A DNA stretch of 64,000 nucleotides from Echiichthys vipera (taxonomy: Eukaryota; Chordata; Actinopteri; Perciformes; Trachinidae), in assembly GCA_963691815.1 (NCBI GenBank), contig OY829646.1, positions 22,456,694-22,520,693 on the forward strand, read 5' to 3'. The number at the start of each line of letters is the position of its first letter. Position 1 is the stretch's first letter. Made by a program: the position numbers and the translations under genes. Below the pieces are notes generated by a model, which had not been told where the DNA came from, made no database searches, and saw nothing but the letters and a program-made list of their open reading frames with translations. Below are positions 24,701 to 37,304 of this stretch, piece by piece.

Positions 24701-26168
24701 CTACACACAGAGACCCTTGGTTAAGTTACATTTTTGACTTCCTTTTTGAAAGCTTTTATTGCTTTGAATGCCAGTGGCAAGTAACTAATACATTATACTT
24801 CTATTACTGTATGAACCAAACAATTAATATCTATAATTTATCTGAAGGCCACTTAGTTTTTAATCAGAGCTTCTCCATCTGCTGCAGCCCTGAAAACAGG
24901 GAGACGATTCTGTGTGGGTTTAACATACAGATGTTTGCCCTTTCATTTGACCTCTGCCTGAATGCCGTAGCGTCATTAAGGGGGGTCAAATATGATTTAT
25001 TCAAGCGTTAGTTTCATTGGCTACAGTATATGCAGTGCACACCAGGTGGCACATGTGAGCAGCCCAGATGAGTACAGACCTATGCTACAGACGGGCAATG
25101 GGAGAATCGAGATGAAAACATTTTGGGAATGAATCACAGCACTCTATCAAATTATCTGCTGGACTTTTACAGTATACTTACACATTACAGAGTCTTAATT
25201 TCATAGTGGACATATTATGACCATATACGGTGTAAAAAAACAAGTGGACATACGTGCTTCAGGATCTGAGTGTGCCTAAACCTTCATTCATACAGTTTAT
25301 GGTCTCAATCTCTAGATTCAAGTCTTCTTCGATACAGAATGCCGTTCATTTAGTAAATTAGGATCCCATTTAGAGTAAAATAGATCAGAAACAGTGGATG
25401 CTTTAGGGCGGGGCTACACAGCCACCTGTCAATCCGGATATGTGTAAACATAGTTGTATGTGAATCCACAGCTGTGTGGACATTAAAAATAACAGTGACT
25501 TGTTTTTGGGTGTTTCTTTGACCGTCTCTCACTGTGTTTTCACTTCATCACACTTCACTGGAACATTTTGACCACTGGAAATACAGAGTTCAGTCGCACT
25601 TTCCGAACCGAGCTACAGTAGTTAGCACTAGCGTTACAGGCATGTGTCACTGCAGGTAAATAGAGCCAACAACTGGAGCACCCCACTCGCCCGCCGACTA
25701 AAGTATGCCGACTGACTCGTGTCAGCTGGTTGAAAATCATCAAAGCCGTGAACCTGGAAGTCAAAGGATGACTACTCCTGAACTTCTGTCTTTGGTCCGG
25801 TACAAATTTTCAAAACCCATAAAGACTCAAAACTGCACTAAAGTTCTGGTCATATTTGTCATTGGGAAAATATATTTTTAAGGACTAAAACAATATTTAA
25901 ACTGAATTGAAGACTTAAACAACTTTGAAGCTTTATTTTTTGGTGGACAAAAAGTCTCTTAAAAGCTCAGTCAAAGGGAAAGTTGAACATCTACAGTTCC
26001 ATGACCAGTCAACTAGGAAACTCCATCTGCTGACAACCTGAAAACCATGTGATATGATCGAAAGCTCTAACAGATACCAAATGGACCTTCAGCTGCTGGG
26101 TCAAAGGTCAAGACTGAACTTTGCAGCTCAGTTACATCACAAGCTCACGGTCTCTACAGACATCCTAC
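24701..26168 (-). other. cmtr2: cmtr2 intron splitting the coding sequence
   Basis: A 1,468 bp phase-0 intron. Donor CTTCCAG|GTAGGATG and acceptor TGTGTAG|GTGACC. The interval has stops in every frame and cannot be coding. About 25280-25480 carries CATACAGTTTATGGTCTCAA and TTAGGGCGGGGCTAC, blocks I know from a dispersed fish repeat, so part of the intron derives from a mobile or repeated element. Confidence 0.85.
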
Positions 26169-27419
26169 CTGGAAGCGCTGCAGGTACTCCTGAGCCGTAC
26201 AGTCCCTGATGTAGTCGAGCCGCTGCCTCTGCTCGCTGCTCATTGCTTCGAACAGTCGCAGGTTTTCTGAGATCGTCTCCACCTGCAGCGCGTGGAAGTA
26301 CGAGCACACTTCTTCATGTTGTTTCACAAAAGACTCTGGGATGAGCGAGCTTGGGAAAAGCGCCTCTCGGTCAGCCAGATGTGGTCCATAGTTACGGATC
26401 AGTTTGGAGAGCAGCGGCCTCACGGCTTCCTTGCCGTCGTAGTTCAGACACACGACATAAACCTCAGAGTTGCCCGACTTGCTGGTGGCAGGTTTGAAGA
26501 CGTTGACAGAGCGGAAACAGCAGTTCAGCAGGTAGAGAAGGCAGACAGATGAGTGTTCATACAGGGTGAACATCTTCAGCACGAAGGAGCCACCTGGACT
26601 CAGAAGCAGCAGTGCAGCCGTGATCTCACAGTAATGCAGCGACGCAACCAGCGCCTCCTGCTCATCCGGCTTCTCCTGGCAGTCAAAACTACCGTCCGCC
26701 GTCACCACATCGACTCTGTGCATGTTAGCCACAAACGCCTGCAGCTCCAGCAAATGTTTCTGGATCATGATGTTGCCTGTGTTGTCTGAGCCGAAGAACC
26801 ACCAGGGCAGCGTGTTTGCAATCAACCGATCATCCGCGATCGTTGTGCTGCCCCCGTTGGACTCGTGGTACGGGTTGAGAGTGTTGGCGGCCCAGCTCCA
26901 GTCACAGTAGCGCGTGGACTCGCTGGTTTTGACGTAGTGGTTCAGAGCAGTAATAAAGGCCCCTGGAGCTTCACACAAGTGGACCGTGTTCAGCTCTCCA
27001 TTTTGAAGAGCCTCCTCCGGAAGAATATTAAAGGTTCCCAGGATCTCAGAGAACTTGCACCAGGCCTGAGTGCAGATCTCCGCGTTGGCAGCAGAGCGTA
27101 CGGCGGCGATCACCTTCCCAGCTCGATTGGTGGAGTTGGTGTGCTGATGCCAGACCTGGACGTTTTTGTCGCTGAGCTGGTTCTTCACATCGTTCAGCAA
27201 CGCCTTCAGGGACTGCAGCCGGGGGTGCTCCTCCGCAGGGTGTCTGAGAGCAGAGTTCGGGTCAGGGATGCACCACTCCCCGTTGAAAGGTTTCACATAG
27301 GTTTTGACTTTACTAAAAAGAGCTTGAATCTCGGTCAGTGTTTCAGCGTCCAACGCCATTATGTGGTTACAATGCTGCGCTTTGCCGACTTTCCTCTTGG
27401 TCCCACTGCCGGAGCTCAT
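26169..27419 (-). CDS. cmtr2: cap-specific mRNA (nucleoside-2'-O-)-methyltransferase 2, coding exon 1
   Basis: CMTR2 methylates the ribose 2'-OH of the second transcribed nucleotide of capped mRNA (cap-2), using S-adenosylmethionine. This exon gives residues 1-417 and holds the adrift/FtsJ-type catalytic domain. The SAM motif HLCEAPGAF is at 147-155. The K-D-K catalytic triad is intact: K102 in NRAGKVI, D242 in VVTADGSFDC, K282 in GGSFVLKMF. The joined protein is 762 residues against about 770 in human. I start at the ATG at 27419 (MSSGSGTKRK); upstream in frame there is only GTG, followed by a CAG acceptor at 27431-27433. That acceptor implies a separate 5' UTR exon. In mammals the coding region is, as I recall, uninterrupted. 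Confidence 0.95.
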
Positions 27420-28139
27420 CCTCCACACCTGGTGAAGTAGGACAACAAGGGTAAGAAATACTCAGATTAACAACCGCATCATCCTCTTTGTATTTTGATG
27501 TTATCCACCAGACTGCTCGGGGTTCATGTGACCTGCTTTACATGCCACAGAACAGCAAACAGAGACTTCACAGTGAATTATACCGAGCCCCAGCTCTGCA
27601 ACCCTTAATTTTTCTCTACATGCATGAGTGGTGTTGAATTACTAATGTCGACTCATTATGATGTGGTGCCCTCCGGCAACAGGGCAGACTGTAAATACTG
27701 ATGATTACCTTACAAGGCCAGAGCTTCACTCAGAATAACAGGAGCTTTTCAACGTAACTGCCGAAACACAGCGTCTATCTAAATGACAGAATTTCCTCGA
27801 CACTTGATATGCACTGACGCAAATCTGATTCTTAGATTGAGATTATGTCTCAGTGCAAAAAAAAGTAAATAATTGGAAATTTAAAACCTGACTATGGACA
27901 TTGTGTTTGCCTGTAACCATTTTGTAAGACAGAGCTATTTGTTGCTTGCAGCTTTTTGAGTTTTGGTGAGAATGGCTGAGTGTGAGCAACCACAGATATT
28001 TGAATGCATAAAGATGCATCGATAATCACTTTATAATCGCATTGAAGCCCTCTAAATCAAATCGTGAGGTGCCTAGAGAATATTCCTACATCGAGTTTTC
28101 ATAATTTTTACATCACGACTACATGACATGACTTGGATT
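27420..28139. other. cmtr2: cmtr2 5' UTR intron (inferred), no gene seen
   Basis: Immediately upstream of the cmtr2 ATG the minus strand reads CTTCACCAG|GTGTGGAGG, a plausible splice acceptor, so this sequence is probably intronic. No other feature is supported. Confidence 0.45.
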
Positions 28140-28495
28140 AAAGGTTTTTGTTGCTGTTCTGTCAACTTTTCATGAGCCAAGTATTCTGGGGTTGTCTGTC
28201 TGTCTGTCTCTCTACCCCCAACCAGTCAAGACAGATTGCCGTCCGGCATGTTTTTTGCCTGTTAAAGGGAAGGTTTTCGTTGCTATTGTGTGCACAAGAT
28301 TGCTGGATAAATACTGTATACAGATATTATTATTGTTATAGATATTGTGATTTACTGCTGCTCATGGAGGAATTGTTAGGTCTCTGTGAATCATGAATAA
28401 GCCAGAGTGTGGTTTAGACCTACTCTATATGTAAAGCGTGTTGGGATAACTTTTTTTGGCACTATAAATAAAACTCAATTGAATTTAAGAAAACA
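28140..28495 (+). mobile_element. LINE/SINE 3' tail (TAAAGCGTGTTGGGATAAC type)
   Basis: Contains AAATACTGTATACAGATATT, a GGAATTGTTAGGTCTCTGTG block, GGTTTAGACCTACTCTATAT, then TGTAAAGCGTGTTGGGATAA and GGCACTATAAATAAAACTC with a TTGAA-type end. This ordered tail is widespread in teleosts behind truncated retroposons. No reverse transcriptase is present. Confidence 0.55.
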
Positions 28496-30870
28496 GCTTA
28501 GTTTTCAGTGACCGTGTATTCTTCAGATAACCCAGTAGGTTTTTAAAAGATTTATTTTATCCTGGAAGGTAGGAGAATCTTCTCAACCGGCAGAGTAACA
28601 CCTAATTGTTTGTTTTTTTTACAACATTTAGAGATATGCAGTTTCACGAGACAGCAGAGTGTTTGTTCGCCACAGCATGGCTGAAACAGGAGCGTGTCCA
28701 TCACGGCGTTCTAAAAGAGATTTTTTACAACTTAGGTAATTATAATTATTGAGCATTTTCTAATTCGTGACATGAAGATAATTTACAGTCGGGATCAAAT
28801 GAAGCCCGGAGCTAATCCTCGGCTCCTGTGCACATGATTTAGCTGACATCACTGAGCAGGAGAGTGTATTTCTGGGTCATTTGTTGATTAGAGTGCAGCG
28901 ACTCAGTGATGAATGGCAATATGTGGAATAAAGCTAATGGCACCACATTCATCAATTATTCCACATGAATCATATTGCTAAGCACCACTTGTGTGTATGA
29001 AAGTCATCTTCTCTCTGTGCTGTGTTTGTTCAACTGCTGTTCACATAAACTAGCAAGAAAAACAGCCTGATGTTACTGTTTTATCCATAAAACATAGTTA
29101 GGAGGTGATTACGAGACTTCAGATAAAGATAAACATTGAGTGATAGTTAATTAGGGTTTAATTACATCTGAATTTATAATCTCTGATGTGCTGAGGCACT
29201 ATAATAAATCTTTGAGGCCTCATTGCAGCTGCAGTAAATGCAAGCTTAAAGGGACATTTCTGTATTTTTCAACCTAGACCCTATTTCACCATTTATTGCT
29301 GTGTACGTAGGTGTTTTTATACAGAAAAGCCGTCACATCGGCAGGCAGGCAAAGGCGACAATTGGCCGTGCTGTCTATGTGAACCCGAGCCGTAGTATTC
29401 TTCTTTTTCCAAAAGCCAGCTTCCTGGGATAGGCGTAAAAAGGCGTAAACATGTGACGTGACGAGAAGCACAACATGTGACGTACAGGCTATGCATCGTA
29501 AGAAGTCACCGTCCCAGTGATCTGAGAGATTAAGACTTTCCCGACCGCAATAGTCAGCATCTCACAGATTCATAGCCTCTCCAGCTGCTCATCTCTACGG
29601 TCAATATTTTGCTGTCGCAGCTGAAGTGATGACTTGCTGACTCTTTATCCTGTGATCGTCTGTTTCCTGCTTTTAAAACTCCCGGCTGTGGGTCTCATAA
29701 CAGTTCACGTCAGACAGCTCCGCCCAATGTGCCGGCACATTAGGGGGCTAAATCAAGCCGCCTTGTTGTCCAGTGTAAATACACCTAATGTATAGTGACT
29801 AGTGGTAAGTTTTTTGATAAATAGTGTCTGAATGAGACCTCATCATCTTTCCATAATGGAGTCAGACCTTTATTAACAATCTGAGCCTGTCAGTGGCAAA
29901 AACAGGCACTTTTAGTAGTTCAATGATGGTGCACCTTTGCCCCGGTGGATTACAGAGCAGCCCGGTTCGATTATATAACGAGTCTCGAAATAAACTAAAT
30001 AAAGACAGGTTTTAATAACTTCATATAGACACGAGATCTGTGAACCAGGATGTCAAAATACGGTCATTTTCAACATATTCTCTTCAACAGGAAACGTTTA
30101 GCACTATGGCGAAAATGGGCCGCAACCGTTATGTTTAGTGTGTGTCGGTTAGGTTCAGGCATCACAACCCCTTGGTTTGGATTATAAAACAGGTTGTGGT
30201 TGGGCTTAGTATTTCCGGGACATGAACTCATGAAAACGTGGAATACACACAAATTACTGTGCATCCTTTTTCGTAGTTAAATGTACGAACAGTGAATGGG
30301 AACAGCGCCAAATTGTGTCTAAATCTGGAATCACAATAAATGATGAATAAATGATCAACCACCAAATTATTTCTCTACCCAGGGTGAGAGTTCATTTCAT
30401 GTTTTCAGTTTAAATATTAGAAATGTCCATTACTTTACATGACATGACATTACAGGTGTGCGTGAGTGCGTGTGTGTGTGCGTGCGTGCGTGCGTGTGTG
30501 TAACGTTACAAAATAATTAAGCTGAAGTTTTGTGTTGATTACATTTTAGTCTATCAGTATTTTACGGTTTAAAACTGTTGGGGAGAGGATTTTATTATGA
30601 ATAAATAAGCTTTTATAAAGTAATTTCCTTTTGTTTGATTACATTTACATTTTTACTGAATATCAATAACTTGAATATGTAATTAATTGTCTAACAGGTT
30701 ACATAAATTGACCGATATTTTATTAGACAGGTACTAATAGCTTGACTCTTCTCTTTGTAAAGACACTGCAGATCAGTGACTTGACTTGAGACTTACACCA
30801 AATGACTTGAGTCACGTGTCTGGATAGTTGTAGCTACGAAACATATTAAGACATGAAGTTTTGCCAATAA
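28496..30870. other. Intergenic/intronic, repeat fragments only
   Basis: At 29250-29285, TTAAAGGGACATTTCTGTAT and CAACCTAGACCCTATTT resemble the terminus of a common TTAA-flanked fish MITE; its partner end was not found. A degenerate (TG)n/(CGTG)n patch lies at 30461-30500. No gene seen. Confidence 0.45.
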
Positions 30871-31185
30871 CAAGAAGAAAGTGTTTCGGTTTGCTGCTCC
30901 CTCCGCCTGGAAGAGTTTACAGAAAACTTTAAAACAAAATCAGTTGGTCTCATTGAACACATTTAAGGGGAAATGGAAACATCCTGCTGTAGATGTTTTG
31001 CCTGAGGCTTTTATTATTGCAACTGAAAAGTTTGTTGTTTTGGATGCTACGTCTTTTATTGTTTGTGTCCAACTTGTGTTTGTGTGTATGTGAGACTGTG
31101 CTGCTGCCTGTCTTCGCCAGGACACTCTCGTAATAGAGATTTTTCATCTCAATGAGTCTTTTTCCTGGTGAAATAAAGGTTAAAG
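30871..31185 (+). mobile_element. L2/CR1-like LINE 3' end
   Basis: The plus strand encodes FRFAAPSAWKSLQKTLKQNQ and LVSLNTFKGKWK, the typical C-terminal tail of fish non-LTR reverse transcriptases (AAPxxWNxLxxxLK...SFK). It is followed by GAGATTTTTCATCTCAATGA, TTCCTGGTGAAATAAAGG and TTAAA, a canonical L2-type 3' terminus. It is a truncated, inactive copy. Confidence 0.7.
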
Positions 31186-31489
31186 GTTGAATAAGGAGAA
31201 TGAGGAGAACCCTGTCACCTAGTGTCTCAAGATCGTATTCGCAACAACAAAATATAATTAAAAGTACTCGGGTTGCCAGGTTGGTCAGACCCGGCCCAGT
31301 AGCCCAAAGAAGACCAGAGTCTGTTTGAGCCTGTTTGAACCCGTCCCCTCCGACAAATCGCACCATAAAAACAAGTACTGCAGAGGAGTTTGACTGACAG
31401 TTACCGTAAACATGAAAGTTAGCTTACCGATCAAGGAGAAACTTAGCCATTTCGGCGTGCGTTACAATACCGTTTAACTCTTTTATTTC

Positions 31490-31775
31490 AGTCCATTGAG
31501 TGAATTCTTGGCCTACATTGACTCGGATTTTTGCCCGTCTCCGTCACTCAGCAGCTGGGACAAATAACACAGCTGCAGGATTGGCAAACTCCATTTCACC
31601 AGTGCCAGCCTACAGTAGCTGCACCAAACAACAGGAAACCCTGGCAACCCCCAAAGCCCAACGCTATTGGCTGGTAACATGTAAACAGAACGTGACAGAA
31701 TGTCAAACCCGTCAAAACTAATTATATATTTTAATGGATACTTTCACTCTGTACCCCTCAAAACGCCCCGTGGGT
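31490..31775 (+). repeat. Repeat copy A of an inverted pair
   Basis: Shares ordered blocks with 32655-32960 on the opposite strand: CAGTCCAT.GAGTGAAT.CTTGGCCTA, TTTTTGCCCGTCTCCG, CACTCAGCAGCTG, GCAGGATTGGCAAACTC, CAGCCTACAGTAGCTGCACC, CTATTGGCTGGTA.CATG, TGTCAAACCCGTCAAA and CAAAACGCCCCGTGGGT. The encoded peptides are also alike (YSSCTKQQ.TLAT), but there is no evidence that they are genes. Confidence 0.8.
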
Positions 31776-31999
31776 GTATTATTATCATTATTTTTAGACA
31801 TATAGCTTTTAAAAAAGATTCCACATATTCAACCTTTCAATAAATAAACTTTCCTTTAAAACATATAAACGTTTCCTGCAGTCTGTTTTAAAATCCTTTA
31901 GCTGCTCACTCAATCCTCGCAGAAGTAATAAAGTGAGGTGTTTCACGATGACCCTTACAGACACAGCTGCATGTGCTGTGGTGTGAGCACAGTGAAAGA

Positions 32000-32345
32000 C
32001 TGATGCATGATGAATAGATGTAATGTAACACAGAAGTTTATCCTCGGCCGGAACTGGACGGACGCTTCCTACAGGCGCGGTGTCGCGGTGGACCGGGCCT
32101 CTGAGAGCCGCGCTGCTCCGGCCGGAGACAGAGGGAAGTGTGCGGGAGACATTTATCTGCAGTCTGAGCAGCTGCGTGTCCACCACAGAGACACCAGCAG
32201 CCTGAAAACACTCAACACAAACTCACCACACTGAAGTTCCTGCTGCCAGGACACGGAACAAGCGCTCATGTGAGTCACAACCACACTGCGCATGCGCCCG
32301 CTCCAGAGGGCGGGGCCTCTCTTAAAGGAGCACGTCACTTTTTTA
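32000..32345 (-). promoter_or_regulatory. cmtr2: CpG-rich promoter and 5' UTR exon, probably cmtr2
   Basis: A CpG-rich island in AT-rich surroundings. On the minus strand: a GC box AGGCCCCGCCCTCT near 32310-32322, then a perfect NRF1-type site GCGCATGCGC near 32290, then an untranslated stretch ending ACTTCAGTGTG|GTGAGTTTG, a strong splice donor near 32229. cmtr2 needs a 5' UTR exon and is the next gene downstream on this strand (4.8 kb), so I infer this is its promoter. The island could also serve an unrecognised transcript on the plus strand. Confidence 0.5.
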
Positions 32346-32654
32346 TCTGATAAAATAAAAAATAAGATTACAGTGGAGGTAAATGTGCTTATTATTTATC
32401 TCCTGAAAGTTCATTTTACGTTCATACTTTAAATTTATAATTTTACACTTCATCATTATTATTATTATTACTATTTATTAAATTATTGTTATTATTATTA
32501 TTATTATTATTTAACAATGTAAATGTTTTAATATTCTCTTACAAGTTAAATCATCCGCATTCAAAGTACAAAAGCCTCAGCATTCAGATGTACTTAAAGT
32601 TTTGACTATGTATAATCTTTATTAAAGATTAATAAAACAAATTTAAGTTAATAA

Positions 32655-32960
32655 ACCCACGGGGCGTTTTGAGAGGTACAGAATGAAAGTATTGCTTTTC
32701 CATAAAAAAATGTATTTAGTCTGAATTAATATTTTTTAAAGAATTTGACGGGTTTGACAATGACTGTCTGTCAGGTTCTGTTTCCATGGTACCAGCCAAT
32801 AGGTGCATGTATTGCAGGTTGCCAGGGTAGTCTGTTGTTTGGTGCAGCTACTGTAGGCTGGCAGTGGGTGAAATTGAGTTTGCCAATCCTGCAGCTGCTG
32901 AGTGACCGGAGACGGGCAAAAACCAGTCAATATAGGCCAAGCATTCACTCCATGGACTGA
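32655..32960 (-). repeat. Repeat copy B of an inverted pair
   Basis: Inverted, diverged copy of 31490-31775, separated from it by about 880 bp that contains the CpG island. Both copies end, on the side facing the island, with the CCCACGGGGCGTTTTGAG block. Confidence 0.8.
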
Positions 32961-34013
32961 GATATATTATTATAATTATTATATGAATAATAATATATAA
33001 TTATAATATATTGTTTTAATGGGCTTTACAAACTGTCTGTATCTCTGCCTCCAGTTTACTTCACGTTGATCCCACTATGCTCATGAAAATGTAACTCAGG
33101 CTTTAATAAGAAATATGTGACGTAAAAACAGGACACTCCCAGACAGAGTCTCATACATAAATAATGGGCCTTTGGGATATCCAGGTGCAATTTGGATTTA
33201 CAAAAATGGTGGGTGTACACATTTTGTCATCCGATTTACTGCTATAACAGAGACACCTCTTGTAATATTAATGTGTGCGTTGTGGAGTTATCTTTCTATT
33301 TATATCTTAATGATGCCACAGTGCTGTCCAGATGCTGGTGCAGGAACACATCAATTCAGGCCGAAGTTTGAAGAGGTTTGAGGAGAGGGAATAGCTACGT
33401 TTGGAAATGCTGAATAAATGAAAGAAAACCCATTTGAAGTTTTGTTTTGTGAAGGCAAACAATTAATATATGTGACTGAATGCAAACTGCTTAACAGGAT
33501 CTAAATGATCTATTTAGTGCATTCCTGCAGCGCTATCAGAATTATTTTCATTGCAGTAACTTGGTTAAAAGATGCTTTTAAGGGAGTTTTATTTTTGAGG
33601 TGAGTAAAGCAGAAAACACGTGTCCTCAGGGGACGAGGAGAGCTTTGAGTTTCCACTATTCAAATCAAATGCAACAGCATATATATATCACGATTGATAT
33701 TATTAAAGAGATTGGGGGTTTTAAAGGTCGTGTGTCACTATGAAAAAAATGAAATGTGCTTTGCAAATGGGAAGAGAGACAGACAGCATCCATACTCGAT
33801 GTGGTATATTATTCCTAAAGGGCAGCCACTCTCCAGTTCTTTCCAGCCTTCAGCTCGATCAGGTCCACACAACAAACCAAGTGTGAGACTCACAAGGACA
33901 CTGTCCTCTCAAAACACAGCTGCAAAACTGTGACACACACACAGGTAAGGTAGGTTTGTATTTTGTATTTCGAAACCTTATTTATTTGTTTCCACTTCCA
34001 TATACTGGTAAAT
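32961..34013. other. Intergenic, no gene seen
   Basis: AT-rich, including a TTATAATTATTATAT-type low-complexity stretch near 32965-33010. No supported feature. Confidence 0.55.
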
Positions 34014-34299
34014 GGTAAATAGTAAATGGACTTGTACGTATATGGCGCCTTTCTAGTCATCTTACTACTCAGGGCGCTTTCACACATTTGTCACATTCAC
34101 ACTGATGGCAGTGGACATCTATATACCATCTTATCTAATCTGATTTAACCATTCACACCACATCCACACACCCATGCGCAGCACAGGGAGCAATTAGGGG
34201 TTCAGGACACTTTGACATGCGGACCGGAGGAGCTGGGGATCGAACTGCCGATCGCTCAAATGGAGGACGACCCACTCTCACTCTAAGCCACAGCCGCCC
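34014..34299 (-). mobile_element. tRNA-derived SINE-like element
   Basis: On the minus strand the head reads GGGCGGCTGTGGCTTAGAGT and, about 34 nt later, GGCAGTTCGATCCCC. These resemble the A and B boxes (GTTCGATCC) of a tRNA-type polymerase III promoter at near-normal spacing. The body (CTCCTCCGGTCCGCATGTC, GTGTCCTGAACCCCTAATTG) and the TAAATGG-rich tail match a widespread teleost short repeat. It does not fold as an intact tRNA gene. Confidence 0.6.
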
Positions 34300-35712
34300 T
34301 GTAAATGTGTCATCCCTGGGCAGGTTATTAAAAATGGCCTAATGTCATCTATACTACAGTACAACTCAATACATCACTTTACAATAAGATCCAGTAAAAA
34401 ACAAAAGTATTTATGTAGAAACAAAGAGCGCGCGTGAGGGCAGTGCCAGAGATGAGGTAGTAAGTTTGTTATGCCTGAGTGATCAAGGTCTGGTTTATTC
34501 TAAGCCAACCTCTTTTGATAAATTAAAACACAATAATTATAATAAATATTTGAAAACACAACAAAGATTGTTATTTATCTTCTTTAATGTATTTCTAATT
34601 TTCCTTTGTTTGACAGAGGACAGTGGAGAAATGGGAAGAGCGAGAGAAGTAAGGCCAAAGCGTTGCAGTAATATGTCGTGTGCTGCGTCACTCAGATACA
34701 AAGGCGCTCCACAGCACTGTAAACATCCACATCAACATGCTAACAACATGAACATTATTTTACCAACACAAGAACTTGATAAAAGTCACTGTGGACCTAT
34801 TATCAAACATGTGATAATGTGTTTTTGTCAGGAGGCATTTTTTTAAACCCAAATATTTGAGTTCACTGTGATGCTGTAATCAGACAGAGGGATAAAGGAA
34901 AGCGGGCGATTTAAGCCCAACCACACATGACAGGGAGAATGAATTATCACGCAGACTTACTGCTGTTTTCTATTCTTCATTGATATTCATAGTCTCATAT
35001 GTAAATGCAATGATTTGATTCATTTTGAATCGTGTTTCTTTCTGTACATAAATCATGTCAAACTACTTAAGTAGATGTAATTAGTCAAGTTTCTGGGGCT
35101 TTCTTTGGTTTAAGAAACAACGTTTTCTAAAGAAGAACATGTACCAGAGGGCGTGAAATGGAAACGATCTTTATATACATTTCACAATTTCAGCTAAACT
35201 AAACTTCTGTTATATTACAGTACAAATAGATTATGATTAAGTGGTCTTTTTTATGTTTCCATTCTTTTTAGGACAATCTTACCCATTGTGCCTTTAAAGT
35301 AGATAAACTATGCAAGGATTTTTAAGCATGAAATTTATTTTGTCAATATGGTGTGTTTGCACACAATAGTCTATATCCATAAATGCAACAAAAATCTATG
35401 TAACTGTTGGCAACGAAAGACATTAGAGTGCTTCTAGGATTAAATGTTACTGATCTGCTGCACTCACACAAGGTGATGGAGGCCTCTCCTTCACCTGAGC
35501 TCATTGCCACCGCAGCGATTATCTCGTAGAGTTCAGCGCGGAGGTCAAAGATCTGCTGTCACCACTTCAATAAAGGCCTGAGCAGCAAAGTGATGGACGC
35601 ATGTTATCTCCATCATGATGATCTCTGCCTGCTGGTCATAACCTTGATGCATAGAAAACAAGGTCATATACAATATATGCACACAATCATGTAATGCATA
35701 CAGTTTGCTGTC

Positions 35713-35747
<35 letters not shown>

Positions 35748-35873
35748 TACAGTGACATACCTCTTCTCATTTGATCATAAAACTGCCAGTTTTCTGCCAA
35801 TTTAACAGGAGCTAAATAGCTTTTTTTCCCATTCTGAACACAAAAGGCATCAAGATTTCAATCGGTGAGAAAC

Positions 35874-35909
<36 letters not shown>

Positions 35910-37304
35910 CACGCACAAACACACACACACACAGACAGACAGAATCATTCAGGACTTTTGCTGACGCTCTTATCAGAAACAATTAACATTTAAAAGGGAC
36001 GTTGCTACAAAATGCCATTTCATTAATTAGGACTGCAAGAAGCCAGTACAAGTAATCTTTCAATAACAAAGTAGCTACAGGGGACAGCATAATGATGAGG
36101 ACTGGAAATTGTTTTTCACAGGCAGAGGAAAATGAAAAGATAATCTAATGCAGAGAACAATGGATTTTTTTTTGTGTGCCGACCACATTGGTCCAGAATT
36201 AAATATAAAGTCAGTCTGTTCTCATTCACTGTCGGTATAACTGTGAAAAGTAATGCACTGTTTTTTTTTTTTCTAACCCTAACCATCACCTTTTGTTGCC
36301 TTAACCTAACCTTTGTGGTCCACCGGTCGTCGTTTCACAGCGTTTAATGGAGCGTCATATTTCAAGATATCATGTGAATATGTTCCTGTTATGTTTTCTA
36401 TGATATCATACAAACTGTTGTGCATAACTTCCCGTAAGATATCAACGAACACTGCTGACGAGAAAACTTGAATTATTTTATGTATTGCCATCAAAGTTTG
36501 TTACAATAGTATATATTATATTGCCAGTAGTGTCATCATCAGGTTAGAATATAAGTTTGTTTCCTTTATTCTTGTTTTATATTCTCCTGCAAAAGGTATT
36601 GTATTCCCATCAGCCTCAATCTTGTTTGTTGCTAATTAGCTAATTAGGCTACTCATGATATAAACTGAGAGATGGTAAGCCATGAGACTATGTTTGTAGA
36701 TTGAAGATCAATGTTTTAAATTAATTTTTGTTCTTTCTTTTTTGGTAAAATACAAAGCAACGGTTGGGAAGTCATAACTGAGATATCCATGCCACTGTTT
36801 TATATTTGGAGAGTCTGAAATGAGTTCAACAGAAAGAGAAGTGAAGTGCTGAGCTCTTGGCAGCTGCATGTTAGTTGTATTTCTAGACTGCTGAGTTGCC
36901 TTTATAAATCTGTGGGCCAGTTGACAGAGAGTGCAGCTGCAGGATTCAAGGAGTTTGAGTGATTTTCAAGGATTTTTTCCTGCATTCAGTGGATTTAGGA
37001 ATTTGGCCAGCAGGTTGAAACATAATCCCATGATGGGCTAAACACGAGTAGAGCGTCACAGTTTAAGGTTTTCCCTCAAGGACATTAACGCTGCATGAGA
37101 TGACACAAATACATCTGAAGCATCTATAAGGAGCCGCTGTGTGTGTTTCTTGATGGTCTATTTTAAGATCTTACCTTGTGTGTGTTCACACAGATAAGTG
37201 TGTGAAGTTAGCATGGATGATAATGTTGCCTTTAAGCAGACCCCCCCAGGCAAAGATACGGCCCATTTTCTGGATTTACTGTAAATCATTACTCACTCAT
37301 ACAC

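Noticed and set aside
26865..27440. 191-codon plus-strand frame over cmtr2
   Set aside because: It is antisense to the conserved cmtr2 catalytic exon and has no recognisable domain; a shadow frame.
31809..32186. 125-codon minus-strand frame from the CpG island
   Set aside because: No recognisable family, starts without a good ATG, and runs from CpG island into AT-rich sequence.
34240..34299. Possible tRNA gene
   Set aside because: A- and B-box-like sequences are present, but no cloverleaf with acceptor stem forms; the context is a SINE head.
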